Source: a virus
DNA length: 22,982 nt
Direction: 5' to 3' (one strand)
IMG/VR virus record: IMGVR_UViG_3300030333_000886
Coordinates: 1 to 22,982 of that record
Shown: piece after piece, positions 13,748-20,622 of the stretch
How the letters are laid out: each line of letters starts with the position of its first letter
Numbering within the stretch: the first letter of the stretch is position 1
The notes under the pieces: generated by a model
Seen by the model: the letters and a program-made list of their open reading frames with translations, nothing else
Database searches by the model: none
Told to the model about the DNA's origin: nothing
Program-made: the position numbers and the translations under genes

Positions 13748-14364
13748 TGGCATATTTCAGTAACATACCAAACTTACTATATCTTAAATATACCCAAAAC
13801 CCCTTTGATGGGCAATGGTTGGAAATTAAGAATATATTCTCTAGGATTAAAGTAGTACCTGATGAAATAGGTACTGTAACCGTATTTGATGACTATTTTA
13901 TAGCAGATGGAGATAGACCAGATACCATCTCCTATGAAATGTATGACGATCCTAACTACGATTGGACTATTTTACTAATAAACAATATGATCAGTTTATA
14001 TAATGATTGGCCAAAATCTAAACATGCCCTTGATGAGTATGTTACTCACAAATACCAAGATACAGAAGGTATTCATCATTACGAAGCAATAGAACAGAAA
14101 TATAAAGGTAATGTAGTAGTATCAGGTGGTATGAAAGTTGATGAAGCATACCAATATGTTACTCCTGAGGGATTAACCTTAACTAAGGCACAATCAAGAG
14201 TTGGTATTACTAACTATACTTACGAAATTGACATAAACGAGAAGAAAAGAGAAATAAACCTAATAAAACCAGATTTGATACCACAGTTCAATCAGATGTT
14301 TAAAGAGAAAATGAGGTTTAAACCAAGTACCAAATTTATTAACGAAAAACGAAGAATAGCATAA
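13747..14364 (+). CDS. gp53: Baseplate wedge subunit gp53
   Basis: 205 residues from ATG at 13747, which overlaps the gp48 stop (TAATG). A longer in-frame form from 13681 lies inside gp48 and is rejected. The start MAYFSNIPNLLYLKY and the block ISYEMYDDPNYDWTILLINN are typical of the T4 gp53 family. The C-terminus is basic (FKEKMRFKPSTKFINEKRR). gp53 joins wedges during baseplate assembly around the hub. It is the last gene of the plus-strand block; a folded convergent region follows. Confidence 0.88.
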   Translation: MAYFSNIPNLLYLKYTQNPFDGQWLEIKNIFSRIKVVPDEIGTVTVFDDYFIADGDRPDTISYEMYDDPNYDWTILLINNMISLYNDWPKSKHALDEYVTHKYQDTEGIHHYEAIEQKYKGNVVVSGGMKVDEAYQYVTPEGLTLTKAQSRVGITNYTYEIDINEKKREINLIKPDLIPQFNQMFKEKMRFKPSTKFINEKRRIA

Positions 14365-14381
14365 TAGGTATAAATACCTAT
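14364..14381 (+). promoter_or_regulatory. Hairpin containing a TATAAATA element after gp53
   Basis: Stem ATAGGTA / TACCTAT (14364-14370 with 14375-14381), loop TAAA. TATAAATA (14369-14376) spans the stem-loop on the plus strand. As a late promoter it would fire into the antisense strand of gp32; as RNA it is a 3' hairpin for the gp53 message. There is no U-run, so it is not a classical terminator. Confidence 0.4.
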
Positions 14382-14458
14382 CGACCCTTTTGACGAAAAA
14401 TTGCCCAGATTTTTTTCCCCCCTTTTTTTAAACTAAAAGGTCGATTTCGTTTGGGCAA
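14381..14458 (-). other. Convergent intergenic element: crossing inverted repeats and T7C6T7 mirror tract
   Basis: TCGACC (14381-14386) is complementary to GGTCGA (14439-14444), and TTGCCCA (14401-14407) to TGGGCAA (14452-14458). The two pairings cross. Between them lies a perfect mirror tract T7C6T7 (14410-14429). On the minus strand TGGGCAA is followed by five T, so it could serve as a second leftward terminator. Confidence 0.4.
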
Positions 14459-14486
14459 AAAAAGACCCCACTTTTTAGGTGGGGTC
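14457..14486 (-). terminator. Intrinsic terminator of gp32
   Basis: Minus-strand stem GACCCCAC / GTGGGGTC (14486-14479 with 14471-14464), seven-base loop, then a run of T from 14463 to 14457. It lies 45 bases after the gp32 stop. Confidence 0.88.
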
Positions 14487-14530
14487 AGTAAGTTCCGTAT
14501 GTAGAGACGCACGAAAGGTCTCAGTATTAT

Positions 14531-15433
14531 TTAGAACTGTTCGTTTGCTAACTGATCAAAGTAACTAAATGCATCTTCATCAGCATTAACAGATGGTGAT
14601 GGTGTTGCTATAGAAGGTGATGCAACTGAAGGACTTGGTTGAGATTCAAACTTTGCAGCAATCTCATTCTCTAGTTCTTCTTCATCTATACGACTAGTAC
14701 TACCACCCTTAAGAACAGTATCTAATCTCTTCTTAAGTTCAGCATATGTCTTGAAGTTAGAAGCAGCAGTGAACTCATTGAGATCATGTAGACCATTATA
14801 GATCTCTTCTAACTTAGTGTCATCAAAACTACCAAGAGTAGATGGACTACCAAAGACAGAACTATCATAGTTCCAAAAACCTGCAACCTTTTTAATTCTT
14901 AGGTTGAAGTCAGCACCTTGCCAGAAATCAAATGGATTGATTGCAGTTTCACCATCAAATTCTGGTTGCATTACAGCAATTATTTTATCATGAATCTTCT
15001 TACCATACTTGTAAAGGAATGTCTTACCTTCATTTTCTGGTGAAGCAGGATCTTTAATAACATATATGTTACTATAGTAAGAGAGTTTTCTCTTCTGCTT
15101 CCTTGCTATTTCTTTGTCCGAATCTAACCCACTGTTCCATAGAGTTCTATTAACTTCTCCAACAGGATCGTTCTGTCCTATTGTAGTTAAAGAGTTCTCA
15201 ATGTACCATCCACCTGGTCCTTGGAATGCATGACTCCATACCTTTGCCCAAGGTAATTCGTTACCTTTAGCAGGTGGTAGAAACCTGATGATAGCACTAC
15301 CGATACCGTCCTTACCCATCTGGGGTTTCCAAAGACGATCATCTATAAAACCAGAAGTTACTTCGGTCTTATTAATTTCACTATTGAGTTTATCAAGTAG
15401 TGAACCTTGCTTTTTTAATGCAGCAAATGACAT
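14531..15433 (-). CDS. gp32: Single-stranded DNA-binding protein gp32, cysteine-free
   Basis: 300 residues (T4: 301). The N-terminal LDKLNSEINK helix serves cooperative binding. The core has IIRFLPPAKGNELPWAKVWSHAF, YSNIYVIKDPASPENEGKTF, YKYGKKIHDKI and VAGFWNYDSS, all gp32 hallmarks. A Pro/Ser linker and acidic, aromatic tail (DEDAFSYFDQLANEQF) bind replication partners. The T4 zinc site (CPVC plus others) is replaced by DPVG at 89-92, and the whole protein has no cysteine, so it should not bind zinc in the T4 manner. ATG 15433 has GGAG seven bases upstream, its own consensus promoter (15473-15501) and its own terminator. That suggests strong separate expression, as expected for a stoichiometric protein. 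Confidence 0.95.
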   Translation of the reverse strand: MSFAALKKQGSLLDKLNSEINKTEVTSGFIDDRLWKPQMGKDGIGSAIIRFLPPAKGNELPWAKVWSHAFQGPGGWYIENSLTTIGQNDPVGEVNRTLWNSGLDSDKEIARKQKRKLSYYSNIYVIKDPASPENEGKTFLYKYGKKIHDKIIAVMQPEFDGETAINPFDFWQGADFNLRIKKVAGFWNYDSSVFGSPSTLGSFDDTKLEEIYNGLHDLNEFTAASNFKTYAELKKRLDTVLKGGSTSRIDEEELENEIAAKFESQPSPSVASPSIATPSPSVNADEDAFSYFDQLANEQF

Positions 15434-15472
15434 GTGTATTCTCCGTATTGTTGTATTGTTAGGATTGTATGT

Positions 15473-15501
15473 ATTATACAGTGTTTATAAGAGTTTGTCA
15501 A
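15473..15501 (-). promoter_or_regulatory. Consensus sigma70 promoter of gp32
   Basis: Minus-strand TTGACA (15501-15496), exactly 17 bases, TATAAT (15478-15473), a perfect match to the bacterial consensus. It overlaps the last codons and stop of the DUF1825-like gene. The leader to ATG 15433 is about 33 bases and carries GGAG. Confidence 0.88.
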
Positions 15502-15823
15502 GGTTATCTCTCATAGTTTGCAATGCCTTTCTCGCTTCTTTAAAAACAGGTAGACCTACCAGATGCTCTGGTACACCTAACTCCTTGGCAGCGTTTCTAA
15601 AGTTCTGTTTAACAAGTTCACTGTCTTCATCATTCATAAGGTATGCCCTACTATATAGGGTCTCTTGTTTGTTCACTAATGTCTCTAGATCATCTATTAC
15701 GTCTTGTCTTTGCTCTTCATTCATCCGAGTAAAGTATGGAACTTTCACCATGACATCCATATAAGTTGCCATCATTTCTTCTAGTTCTTTCTGGACTATT
15801 TCCGAGTCGAATAACTTGCTCAT
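15485..15823 (-). CDS. DUF1825-like protein of cyanobacterial type
   Basis: 112 residues, start overlapping the gp59 stop (ATGA). It begins MSKLFDSEIVQKELEEMMAT, resembling the (F)FDSEIVQ start of the small helical DUF1825 family found in cyanobacteria. Long helices follow (RQDVIDDLETLVNKQETLYSRAY, residues about 38-61, then a second helix), ending in LQTMRDNLDKLL. The role of the family is unknown to me. It takes the position that the late coactivator occupies beside gp59 in T4, but the coactivator pattern is in the gene at 16389-16658. No signal or membrane segment is present. Host origin is plausible but not shown. Confidence 0.65.
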   Translation of the reverse strand: MSKLFDSEIVQKELEEMMATYMDVMVKVPYFTRMNEEQRQDVIDDLETLVNKQETLYSRAYLMNDEDSELVKQNFRNAAKELGVPEHLVGLPVFKEARKALQTMRDNLDKLL

Positions 15824-16392
15824 AAATTCTCTACTGTAATAGATTTGATCTTATTGTAATCCACTATAACAAATGGATCATACTTTTGCAATAGGTTTGA
15901 TACATTTTTCCAGATAGAATCACTGAGTAGTGTATCATATCTTTCTATGAAACCTGTTATCCTATTTAACAAGACCAAAGTTTCTGGCATGATATGATCA
16001 CCAAGGTATAGTTTAATTATTGTGGAGTGTGTGAAATTCTTACACTTCATTGCATTATTTAAACTATCACACTTATCAATAATAGTTTTCAAATCATTCT
16101 CATACAAATAAGAAATACTTTGTATCTTTTTCTTCCAATCAAGGAAGTTCTTATCATTCATTTCTCCTATCCATAGGTTAGAGTTAGATAAGAAGTTAGA
16201 TACAAAGTATGATTCTAATTCTTGTTTATTATATTTCTTAGCAAGTTTCTCAAAGAAGTATCTGTCTTTCCTTTCATTAAAATTTGATACAGATGCTTTT
16301 GTACGACCATTATATTTAAAGTAATCGTATCCTTTTCTAGAGAAGTGTGCTTTAATTGCTAGGTAGATTGTATAACAATCAAATGCATTCAT
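15820..16392 (-). CDS. gp59: Helicase loader gp59
   Basis: 190 residues (T4: 217). It is all-helical and basic, with the family start FDCYTIYLAIKAHFSRKGYDYFKYNGRTK. YFVSNFLSNSNLWIGEM and the C-terminal helical half (LVLLNRITGFIERYD) follow. gp59 binds forked DNA and gp32 and loads the gp41 helicase, coupling recombination to replication. Both ends overlap neighbours by ATGA, so it is coupled to gp33 upstream and the DUF1825-like gene downstream. gp32, its partner, is two genes on. Confidence 0.88.
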   Translation of the reverse strand: MNAFDCYTIYLAIKAHFSRKGYDYFKYNGRTKASVSNFNERKDRYFFEKLAKKYNKQELESYFVSNFLSNSNLWIGEMNDKNFLDWKKKIQSISYLYENDLKTIIDKCDSLNNAMKCKNFTHSTIIKLYLGDHIMPETLVLLNRITGFIERYDTLLSDSIWKNVSNLLQKYDPFVIVDYNKIKSITVENL

Positions 16393-16658
16393 AGAGGTAA
16401 CACTGCTTTAGTTGTCTTCTTTATAAAGTTTAACTTTATTGCTTCTGCTTTAATCTTTTCCTTTAAAGTCGGTGCTATCAACTTAGTAACTGAATCAACT
16501 TCTATGTCTTTGGACTCACAGAAATCAACGATAGCATCAATGTAACTTAAGGTTCTGTTACTTTCTTTAACGATGTTCTCAATCGTCATAGAGAATTTGT
16601 TCTTGTCCATAAAGGTGTCGTCAATTAATTCATTAATGTTTTTGGATTTACTGGGCAT
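16389..16658 (-). CDS. gp33: Late transcription coactivator gp33
   Basis: 89 residues from ATG at 16658, with GTGAG seven bases upstream; a GTG at 16670 is the less likely longer start. Alignment by eye to T4 gp33 (112 residues) is clear over the core: FSMTIENIVKESNRTLSYID against T4 FIIEKMVEEFGMSYLEA, then KLIAPTLKEKIKAEAI against KFIPSGIIEKIQSEAI. The C-terminus ends in hydrophobic residues (AVLPL); in T4 this end reads LDFLL and contacts the polymerase beta flap. gp33 links host RNA polymerase to the sliding clamp for late transcription. The T4 N-terminal part is shorter here. The TATAAATA motifs in this window are its expected targets with the gp55 sigma factor, which is not in the window. 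Confidence 0.8.
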   Translation of the reverse strand: MPSKSKNINELIDDTFMDKNKFSMTIENIVKESNRTLSYIDAIVDFCESKDIEVDSVTKLIAPTLKEKIKAEAIKLNFIKKTTKAVLPL

Positions 16659-17307
16659 CGTTATACTCACTAATATAATCTTTTAATAGAGGTACATAAT
16701 CATCAGGGTTCTTTATAAAGACCTGAGTGTCCCCAGTTTGACATGTAATAAGAGTAACGATCTGTTCGACTTTAATACCAGATCTTTCCTCATACATTTT
16801 AGCATACCCTGTCTCTTGAACAAAGTATCCTTCAACCCATTCCTCTTTCTTTTCTTTAGAGGATGTCTTGAAGTCGATGATTGATAACTTACCATCAAAC
16901 TCTGCTATACAGTCAACTCTACCTGCAATTTGAAACTCATGACTATAGAGTGCTGCTTCTTGATAATGGATGTTATCAATACGATTAAGTAATGGTTTTG
17001 CTTGAGTAAAAAGTATCTTAGCAAGATGCTTATCAGCATACTTATCTAGATCTAGTTCATTGTTAAGGTAATCCTCAACTATACTATGAACTGTAGTACC
17101 TACTGAGGTAGCACGTCTAGAGATTTTGTTTGCTTCTTCAGCACCAACTCTTGCTCTCCACTCAGCGATTGATTTTCTACTTCTAAAGGAACAGATAGTA
17201 GAGATTGAAGGATACTTATTATCCCCTATCTCATATACTCTTTTACCTTTAACTGTTTTGGCACTGATGTCCTCAAGAGACATCTCCATAATAAGATGAT
17301 TAAACAT
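16648..17307 (-). CDS. RecB-like PD-(D/E)XK exonuclease
   Basis: 219 residues, start TAATG overlapping phoH. The nuclease set is complete: His74 in GTTVHSIVEDYL, Glu117, Asp132 in GRVDCIAEFDG, Asp145 with Lys147 in IIDFKTS, and Gln164 with Tyr168 in QETGYAKMY. This is the order seen in RecB/AddB/Cas4-type nucleases, without the iron-sulphur cysteines of Cas4. An N-terminal region (YPSISTICSF) matches phage exonucleases of this class. The likely role is DNA end resection or degradation of host DNA. It sits among replication genes and overlaps gp33 by 11 bases. Confidence 0.85.
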   Translation of the reverse strand: MFNHLIMEMSLEDISAKTVKGKRVYEIGDNKYPSISTICSFRSRKSIAEWRARVGAEEANKISRRATSVGTTVHSIVEDYLNNELDLDKYADKHLAKILFTQAKPLLNRIDNIHYQEAALYSHEFQIAGRVDCIAEFDGKLSIIDFKTSSKEKKEEWVEGYFVQETGYAKMYEERSGIKVEQIVTLITCQTGDTQVFIKNPDDYVPLLKDYISEYNDAQ

Positions 17308-18059
17308 TAAAGACCTATCTGTAACTTAGTTACTATGTAGTTACGTATCAATCCACTTCTAACAATGTCATTGACATCAAACTCAATGTTAACAAACTCA
17401 TCCATGATCTCAAGTATCTTCATGAAATCTAGGATACCATTCTTTTCATTGGTCTTAACTAGGTCTGTCTGTGCTACGTCACCAGCAAAGATGATTTTAG
17501 AATCATTACCAACACGAGTCATGATTGAATCTAACTCATGGAAGTTTAAATTCTGACACTCATCAACAATTACTATAGCATTGTCAAGAGTAGTACCACG
17601 TAAGAAAGAAGTACTCCAGAAAGAGATTGTTTCTTGTGCTTTTAGATTATCGTAAAGCATTTCAAATGCAGGATCATCAGGCATCTTGAACATATACTTT
17701 ACCATATTCTGGTAAGGTATTTGGTAAAGATGTGCTTTATCTTCATGATCTCCTGGTAGGAAACCAATCTCCCTAGTAGGTACAAGTGAACGTACAACAT
17801 AAAGTTTCTCGTACGCTGTTTTGTTAGATAGAATCTCTTTTAATGCTAGGTACATTGCAATGAATGTTTTACCTGTACCTGCACAACCATATAAGAATAG
17901 GTTCTTATTCTTTTCGTAAGCATCAAAAACTAACTTCTGATTGTCTGTCAGAGGTTGGATGTCAACTAGTTGCTCTGTATTGATAGGTTTCTTACGTCTC
18001 ATCTTCTTAGGGGAACTGTTTACGAAATCGAACTCAGAAGTTTTCTTTCTACGTGGCAT
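17307..18059 (-). CDS. phoH: PhoH-like ATPase
   Basis: 250 residues. It has a Lys/Arg-rich N-terminus (about 1-30), then LTDNQKLVFDAYEKNKNLF, Walker A GCAGTGKT (58-65), the PhoH-specific VVRSLVPTREIGFLPGD (88-103), Walker B AIVIVDECQN (161-170), and the sensor IIFAGDVAQTDL. All are intact. PhoH is related to the helicase superfamily 1 ATPase core and is widespread in marine phages; its role in infection is unsettled. ATG 18059 follows the previous stop without a gap. Confidence 0.93.
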   Translation of the reverse strand: MPRRKKTSEFDFVNSSPKKMRRKKPINTEQLVDIQPLTDNQKLVFDAYEKNKNLFLYGCAGTGKTFIAMYLALKEILSNKTAYEKLYVVRSLVPTREIGFLPGDHEDKAHLYQIPYQNMVKYMFKMPDDPAFEMLYDNLKAQETISFWSTSFLRGTTLDNAIVIVDECQNLNFHELDSIMTRVGNDSKIIFAGDVAQTDLVKTNEKNGILDFMKILEIMDEFVNIEFDVNDIVRSGLIRNYIVTKLQIGL

Positions 18060-18308
18060 TTAAATGTTACTTGTAAAGGAAGTGTCGATAGTTGAACCAG
18101 GATTTGCTTTCTTAATACTCTTCAAGACATCTTTGAAACCATCAGGTCTCTTGTCTCTTACATGAGCATCAGCAACCAAACCAGGATAAGTCGAATGATA
18201 TTGTTCTAAGTGAGGATTATCCTCCTTGTATTTATCGAGGACAGTAAAGGACATCCGTTCTTCGGTGATCTCTCCTGTCTCCTTATTTCTAAATTCGTAA
18301 GTTGGCAT
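18060..18308 (-). CDS. FmdB-like small protein lacking the zinc ribbon
   Basis: 82 residues, TAATG overlap with ho1. It begins MPTYEFRNKETGEITEE, like FmdB family proteins (MPTYEY then CxxC), but there is not one cysteine, so the zinc ribbon is gone. The C-terminal part has a conserved look (DGFKDVLKSIKKANPGSTI). It forms a coupled pair with phoH. Function unknown. Confidence 0.7.
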   Translation of the reverse strand: MPTYEFRNKETGEITEERMSFTVLDKYKEDNPHLEQYHSTYPGLVADAHVRDKRPDGFKDVLKSIKKANPGSTIDTSFTSNI

Positions 18309-19018
18309 TACCTAAACCTCTTAGATACAATCATCTCTGCTACGAAATCTCCTAGGAATGCTAGGATAATTTGTAGTGTTGATTTAGCAGCATCACCTGC
18401 TAACTCATCAAACATATACATGTTTAATCTGAAAGCATAATTTGCTTCAGTTATTATGGCATCAACTTGCGTTTGTGTCAAGGGCAAACAATTTAATGTA
18501 CCCCTATAGTTATTTTTAAAGTCAACTGGATTAAGTATATCTTTGAACTCATAGAAATTAAATGCTTCATCATCTAATTTCAATGATCTCTTTGCAATAC
18601 CTTTAAGTATCTGCCCACCTGATAGATCACCCATGTACCTAGTGTAATGGTGTCCTATGAATAGAACTGGGTCTTGACGACCAATCTCTCTTATCCTATC
18701 AATATATCTTTTGGTAGCAGGACTAGGATAAATTGTCTCATGCCACCCTTCACCATAAAAGTAATCTAAATCCTTTGCTAATGCTCCATGACGTTTTAGT
18801 TCATCAAACAATAATGGACTCACTTCATCGTTGTCCTTTAAGTGCTCTGCAACGTCCTCTAAGGCAGTGTAAACAAAGTATAGGTTAGCAACTAAGGTTC
18901 GATAACTCTCCTTGCTTACAACCCCTCTCAGGAATGATGCAACGAACTTAGTGTTCTCTGCAGCAGAGTGTGACTTCTTAGTACCTACTTTAATTTGCTT
19001 TGCAAAGTCCTCTACCAT
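18308..19018 (-). CDS. ho1: Heme oxygenase
   Basis: 236 residues, the usual length of cyanobacterial HO1. The proximal heme ligand is His17 in KKSHSAAENT, and the distal helix motif is YTRYMGDLSGGQ (125-136). The fold is all-helical and there is no membrane tail. The enzyme opens heme to biliverdin, iron and CO, the first step towards phycobilin pigments. Cyanophages carry it as an auxiliary metabolic gene, often with a bilin reductase, but no reductase is in this window. The start overlaps the thyX stop by 7 bases, so it is expressed with nucleotide-metabolism genes. Confidence 0.95.
   Translation of the reverse strand: MVEDFAKQIKVGTKKSHSAAENTKFVASFLRGVVSKESYRTLVANLYFVYTALEDVAEHLKDNDEVSPLLFDELKRHGALAKDLDYFYGEGWHETIYPSPATKRYIDRIREIGRQDPVLFIGHHYTRYMGDLSGGQILKGIAKRSLKLDDEAFNFYEFKDILNPVDFKNNYRGTLNCLPLTQTQVDAIITEANYAFRLNMYMFDELAGDAAKSTLQIILAFLGDFVAEMIVSKRFR
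18453..18481 (-). promoter_or_regulatory. Candidate internal sigma70-type promoter inside ho1
   Basis: Minus-strand TTGACA (18481-18476), 17 bases, CATAAT (18458-18453), 5 of 6 in the -10. It would start transcripts for the FmdB-like, phoH, nuclease, gp33 and gp59 genes. It lies in coding sequence, so chance is possible. Confidence 0.35.
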
Positions 19019-19641
19019 GATAATGCCTCCGATACTACAGGTAACTGTTCTTTAAATACAGTTCTACATTCTTCTACTATATCCATGTGCTCTTTCTGAG
19101 TACCATGTCCAGAACGTAATTCTATGTAGTGAATCCATGAACGAACACTACCAGTCATGTATAACTTAGTAGGAGTAGCAAGAGGTAGTACGAACCTAGC
19201 ACACTCTTTAGCAATACCCGAAGCAAGTAGTTCGTTATATAGATCCATCGCTTCAACAAAATGTTCAGCAATCTTATATTCAAGATCTGCTTTCTTGTTC
19301 TTAGGTACATCATCAATACTATTCTGACGATTCTTAGTGTCCTGATGTCTGAGATCAAACATAGGAATCTCTTCTGCTAACAGGTTAGTGTCAGCATATC
19401 GTTGTGAAAATTCTTGAAATGTAAAACTTCTATGTCTTAAAATCTGTGCTGCTAGTCCTCTAGTAGTGTTGATTTCAAGTGTCATATGTGCTTGCTCAAA
19501 CACAGACCAATGCCCATGCTTAATACAATAACTCAAAAGTCCTGATACATTTGGGTTCTCTTGATTCTTAGGGTTTGATACCCTAGCAACGTAACCCATT
19601 GTTTTCTCAGCATCAGGAGTAATACTGATAAGTTTTACCAT
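19012..19641 (-). CDS. thyX: Flavin-dependent thymidylate synthase ThyX
   Basis: 209 residues. The ThyX signature RHR-x7-S is at 69-79 (RHRSFTFQEFS), followed by QRY. The N-terminal LLSYCIKHGHWSVFEQAHMT and the C-terminal GSVRSWIHYIELRSGHGTQKE (21 residues, broken here as two blocks GSVRSWIHYIEL and RSGHGTQKE) complete the family pattern. It converts dUMP to dTMP with methylene-tetrahydrofolate and FAD, supplying thymidine for phage DNA. ATG 19641 overlaps the previous stop (TAATG). Confidence 0.95.
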   Translation of the reverse strand: MVKLISITPDAEKTMGYVARVSNPKNQENPNVSGLLSYCIKHGHWSVFEQAHMTLEINTTRGLAAQILRHRSFTFQEFSQRYADTNLLAEEIPMFDLRHQDTKNRQNSIDDVPKNKKADLEYKIAEHFVEAMDLYNELLASGIAKECARFVLPLATPTKLYMTGSVRSWIHYIELRSGHGTQKEHMDIVEECRTVFKEQLPVVSEALSW

Positions 19642-19826
19642 TAAATAAATCCTTGTTCTTGATAATAACCGTACATGGTTTTAATATCTTCTGGAGTTGT
19701 ATTCCATGTGATATCACCTACATCAATTGCCTTTTGACAAAAATTGTAAGCAGAAGAATCAAATTGAATCTGATTCTTACTTAGAGAGGTCATACATAAC
19801 TCTCTCTTCTGAAGTTCGTCATCCAT
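19641..19826 (-). CDS. Small hypothetical protein before thyX
   Basis: 61 residues from ATG at 19826, which overlaps the upstream stop by 8 bases. An in-frame ATG at 19889 would overlap by about 70 bases, so the shorter form is preferred. Neither has a clear Shine-Dalgarno. The protein is soluble and mainly helical, with NFCQKAIDVGDITWNTTPED and a tyrosine-rich end (MYGYYQEQGFI). It is coupled to thyX by TAATG. No family is recognised. Confidence 0.65.
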   Translation of the reverse strand: MDDELQKRELCMTSLSKNQIQFDSSAYNFCQKAIDVGDITWNTTPEDIKTMYGYYQEQGFI

Positions 19827-20172
19827 TTCGTTTGTTCTTACGAGATTTAGGTTTGGGTTGATCCCAAAGCTTTGGATTAATTGTACCATACCAACTATTA
19901 ATTTTCAATAGTGTACCACCCAATGTTTTGAGTTTATCATAGTATGCATCGAAGATATTTGAACTCTTCTGAGACATCACTAAATCATTGATCGTTTCCG
20001 ATCCAATAGTATATACAACTAAAGAAGTACCTTGTGGATACTTATTAGGATCAACGCTCTCAGGTTTAATGTTCTGAAGAAACACTTTGATCTGGTAATT
20101 GTAAGCATCCTCATCACTAAACTTTAGTAATGGTTCTGGTGCTTTGTTAGGGGGTTTAACTTCTGTTGTCAT
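19819..20172 (-). CDS. Conserved hypothetical protein
   Basis: 117 residues; start overlaps the previous stop (ATGA). The N-terminus is Pro-rich (VKPPNKAPEPL), followed by an alpha/beta core with strands YQIKVFLQNI and SLVVYTIGSETI, and a strongly basic tail (KPKSRKNKRNG) that could touch nucleic acid. There are no motifs that I recognise. It belongs to the same coupled run as the DUF6433-like gene and thyX. Confidence 0.7.
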   Translation of the reverse strand: MTTEVKPPNKAPEPLLKFSDEDAYNYQIKVFLQNIKPESVDPNKYPQGTSLVVYTIGSETINDLVMSQKSSNIFDAYYDKLKTLGGTLLKINSWYGTINPKLWDQPKPKSRKNKRNG

Positions 20173-20594
20173 TCAGACCACTGGATGTTAGGGAACGCTG
20201 AGGTTACAACTGATTTAGTAATTCTATACTTCTTATGCAACTGCTTATCCTTAACAAGGCATATTATATCTGCTTCACTTTCATGAAGTCCTTCTAGCAT
20301 TTGAACGAACAACTGTTCACGTTTAAATCTAGTAAGAGAGTTAGCACCTTTAATGAATCTCCAAAGATTCTTTGCTTCTCTCTCAAGCATTGTGTGCTCA
20401 GTTCCCATAGGTGCATCATTCCTTGTGAATGGTACATCACCCTCTGGTAAATCAGATACAATAGCAGGTTCAAAGTTCCACTTAAGAACTGAACGTAGTG
20501 CTTGACTATTATTGTCTTGTAGTATCTTTATCTTCTCTGCTTTAGTTTTGGCATTAGATGCCTTCCTAATAATTTCAGAAATCAAAAGTTTCAT
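20169..20594 (-). CDS. DUF6433-like conserved phage protein
   Basis: 141 residues, ATG at 20594. It begins MKLLISEIIRKASNAKTKAE, then KIKILQDNNSQALRSVLKWN, and continues with LPEGDVPFTRNDAPMGTEH. A helical part NLWRFIKGANSLTRFKREQLFVQ and LEGLHESEADIICLVKDKQL follow. The NNSQALRSVLK...LPEG...P(F/Y) pattern agrees with my memory of the DUF6433 family of T4-like phages. Function is unknown. It sits in the replication-side gene run, separated by 28 bases from the preceding membrane-protein gene. Confidence 0.75.
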   Translation of the reverse strand: MKLLISEIIRKASNAKTKAEKIKILQDNNSQALRSVLKWNFEPAIVSDLPEGDVPFTRNDAPMGTEHTMLEREAKNLWRFIKGANSLTRFKREQLFVQMLEGLHESEADIICLVKDKQLHKKYRITKSVVTSAFPNIQWSE

Positions 20595-20622
20595 AGGTCT
20601 ATGTCAATAGTAATATTATATA

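Noticed and set aside
15288-15764. 158-codon plus-strand open frame across gp32 and the DUF1825-like gene
   Set aside because: It is antisense to two well-recognised genes and crosses the gp32 promoter; the Ser/Leu-rich translation looks like a shadow frame.
17376-17381. TTGACA on the plus strand within phoH
   Set aside because: No -10 box at proper spacing and no plus-strand gene follows.
20600-20605. TTGACA on the minus strand upstream of the DUF6433-like gene
   Set aside because: The -10 position at 17 bases reads TGATTT and the transcript would start inside the gene.
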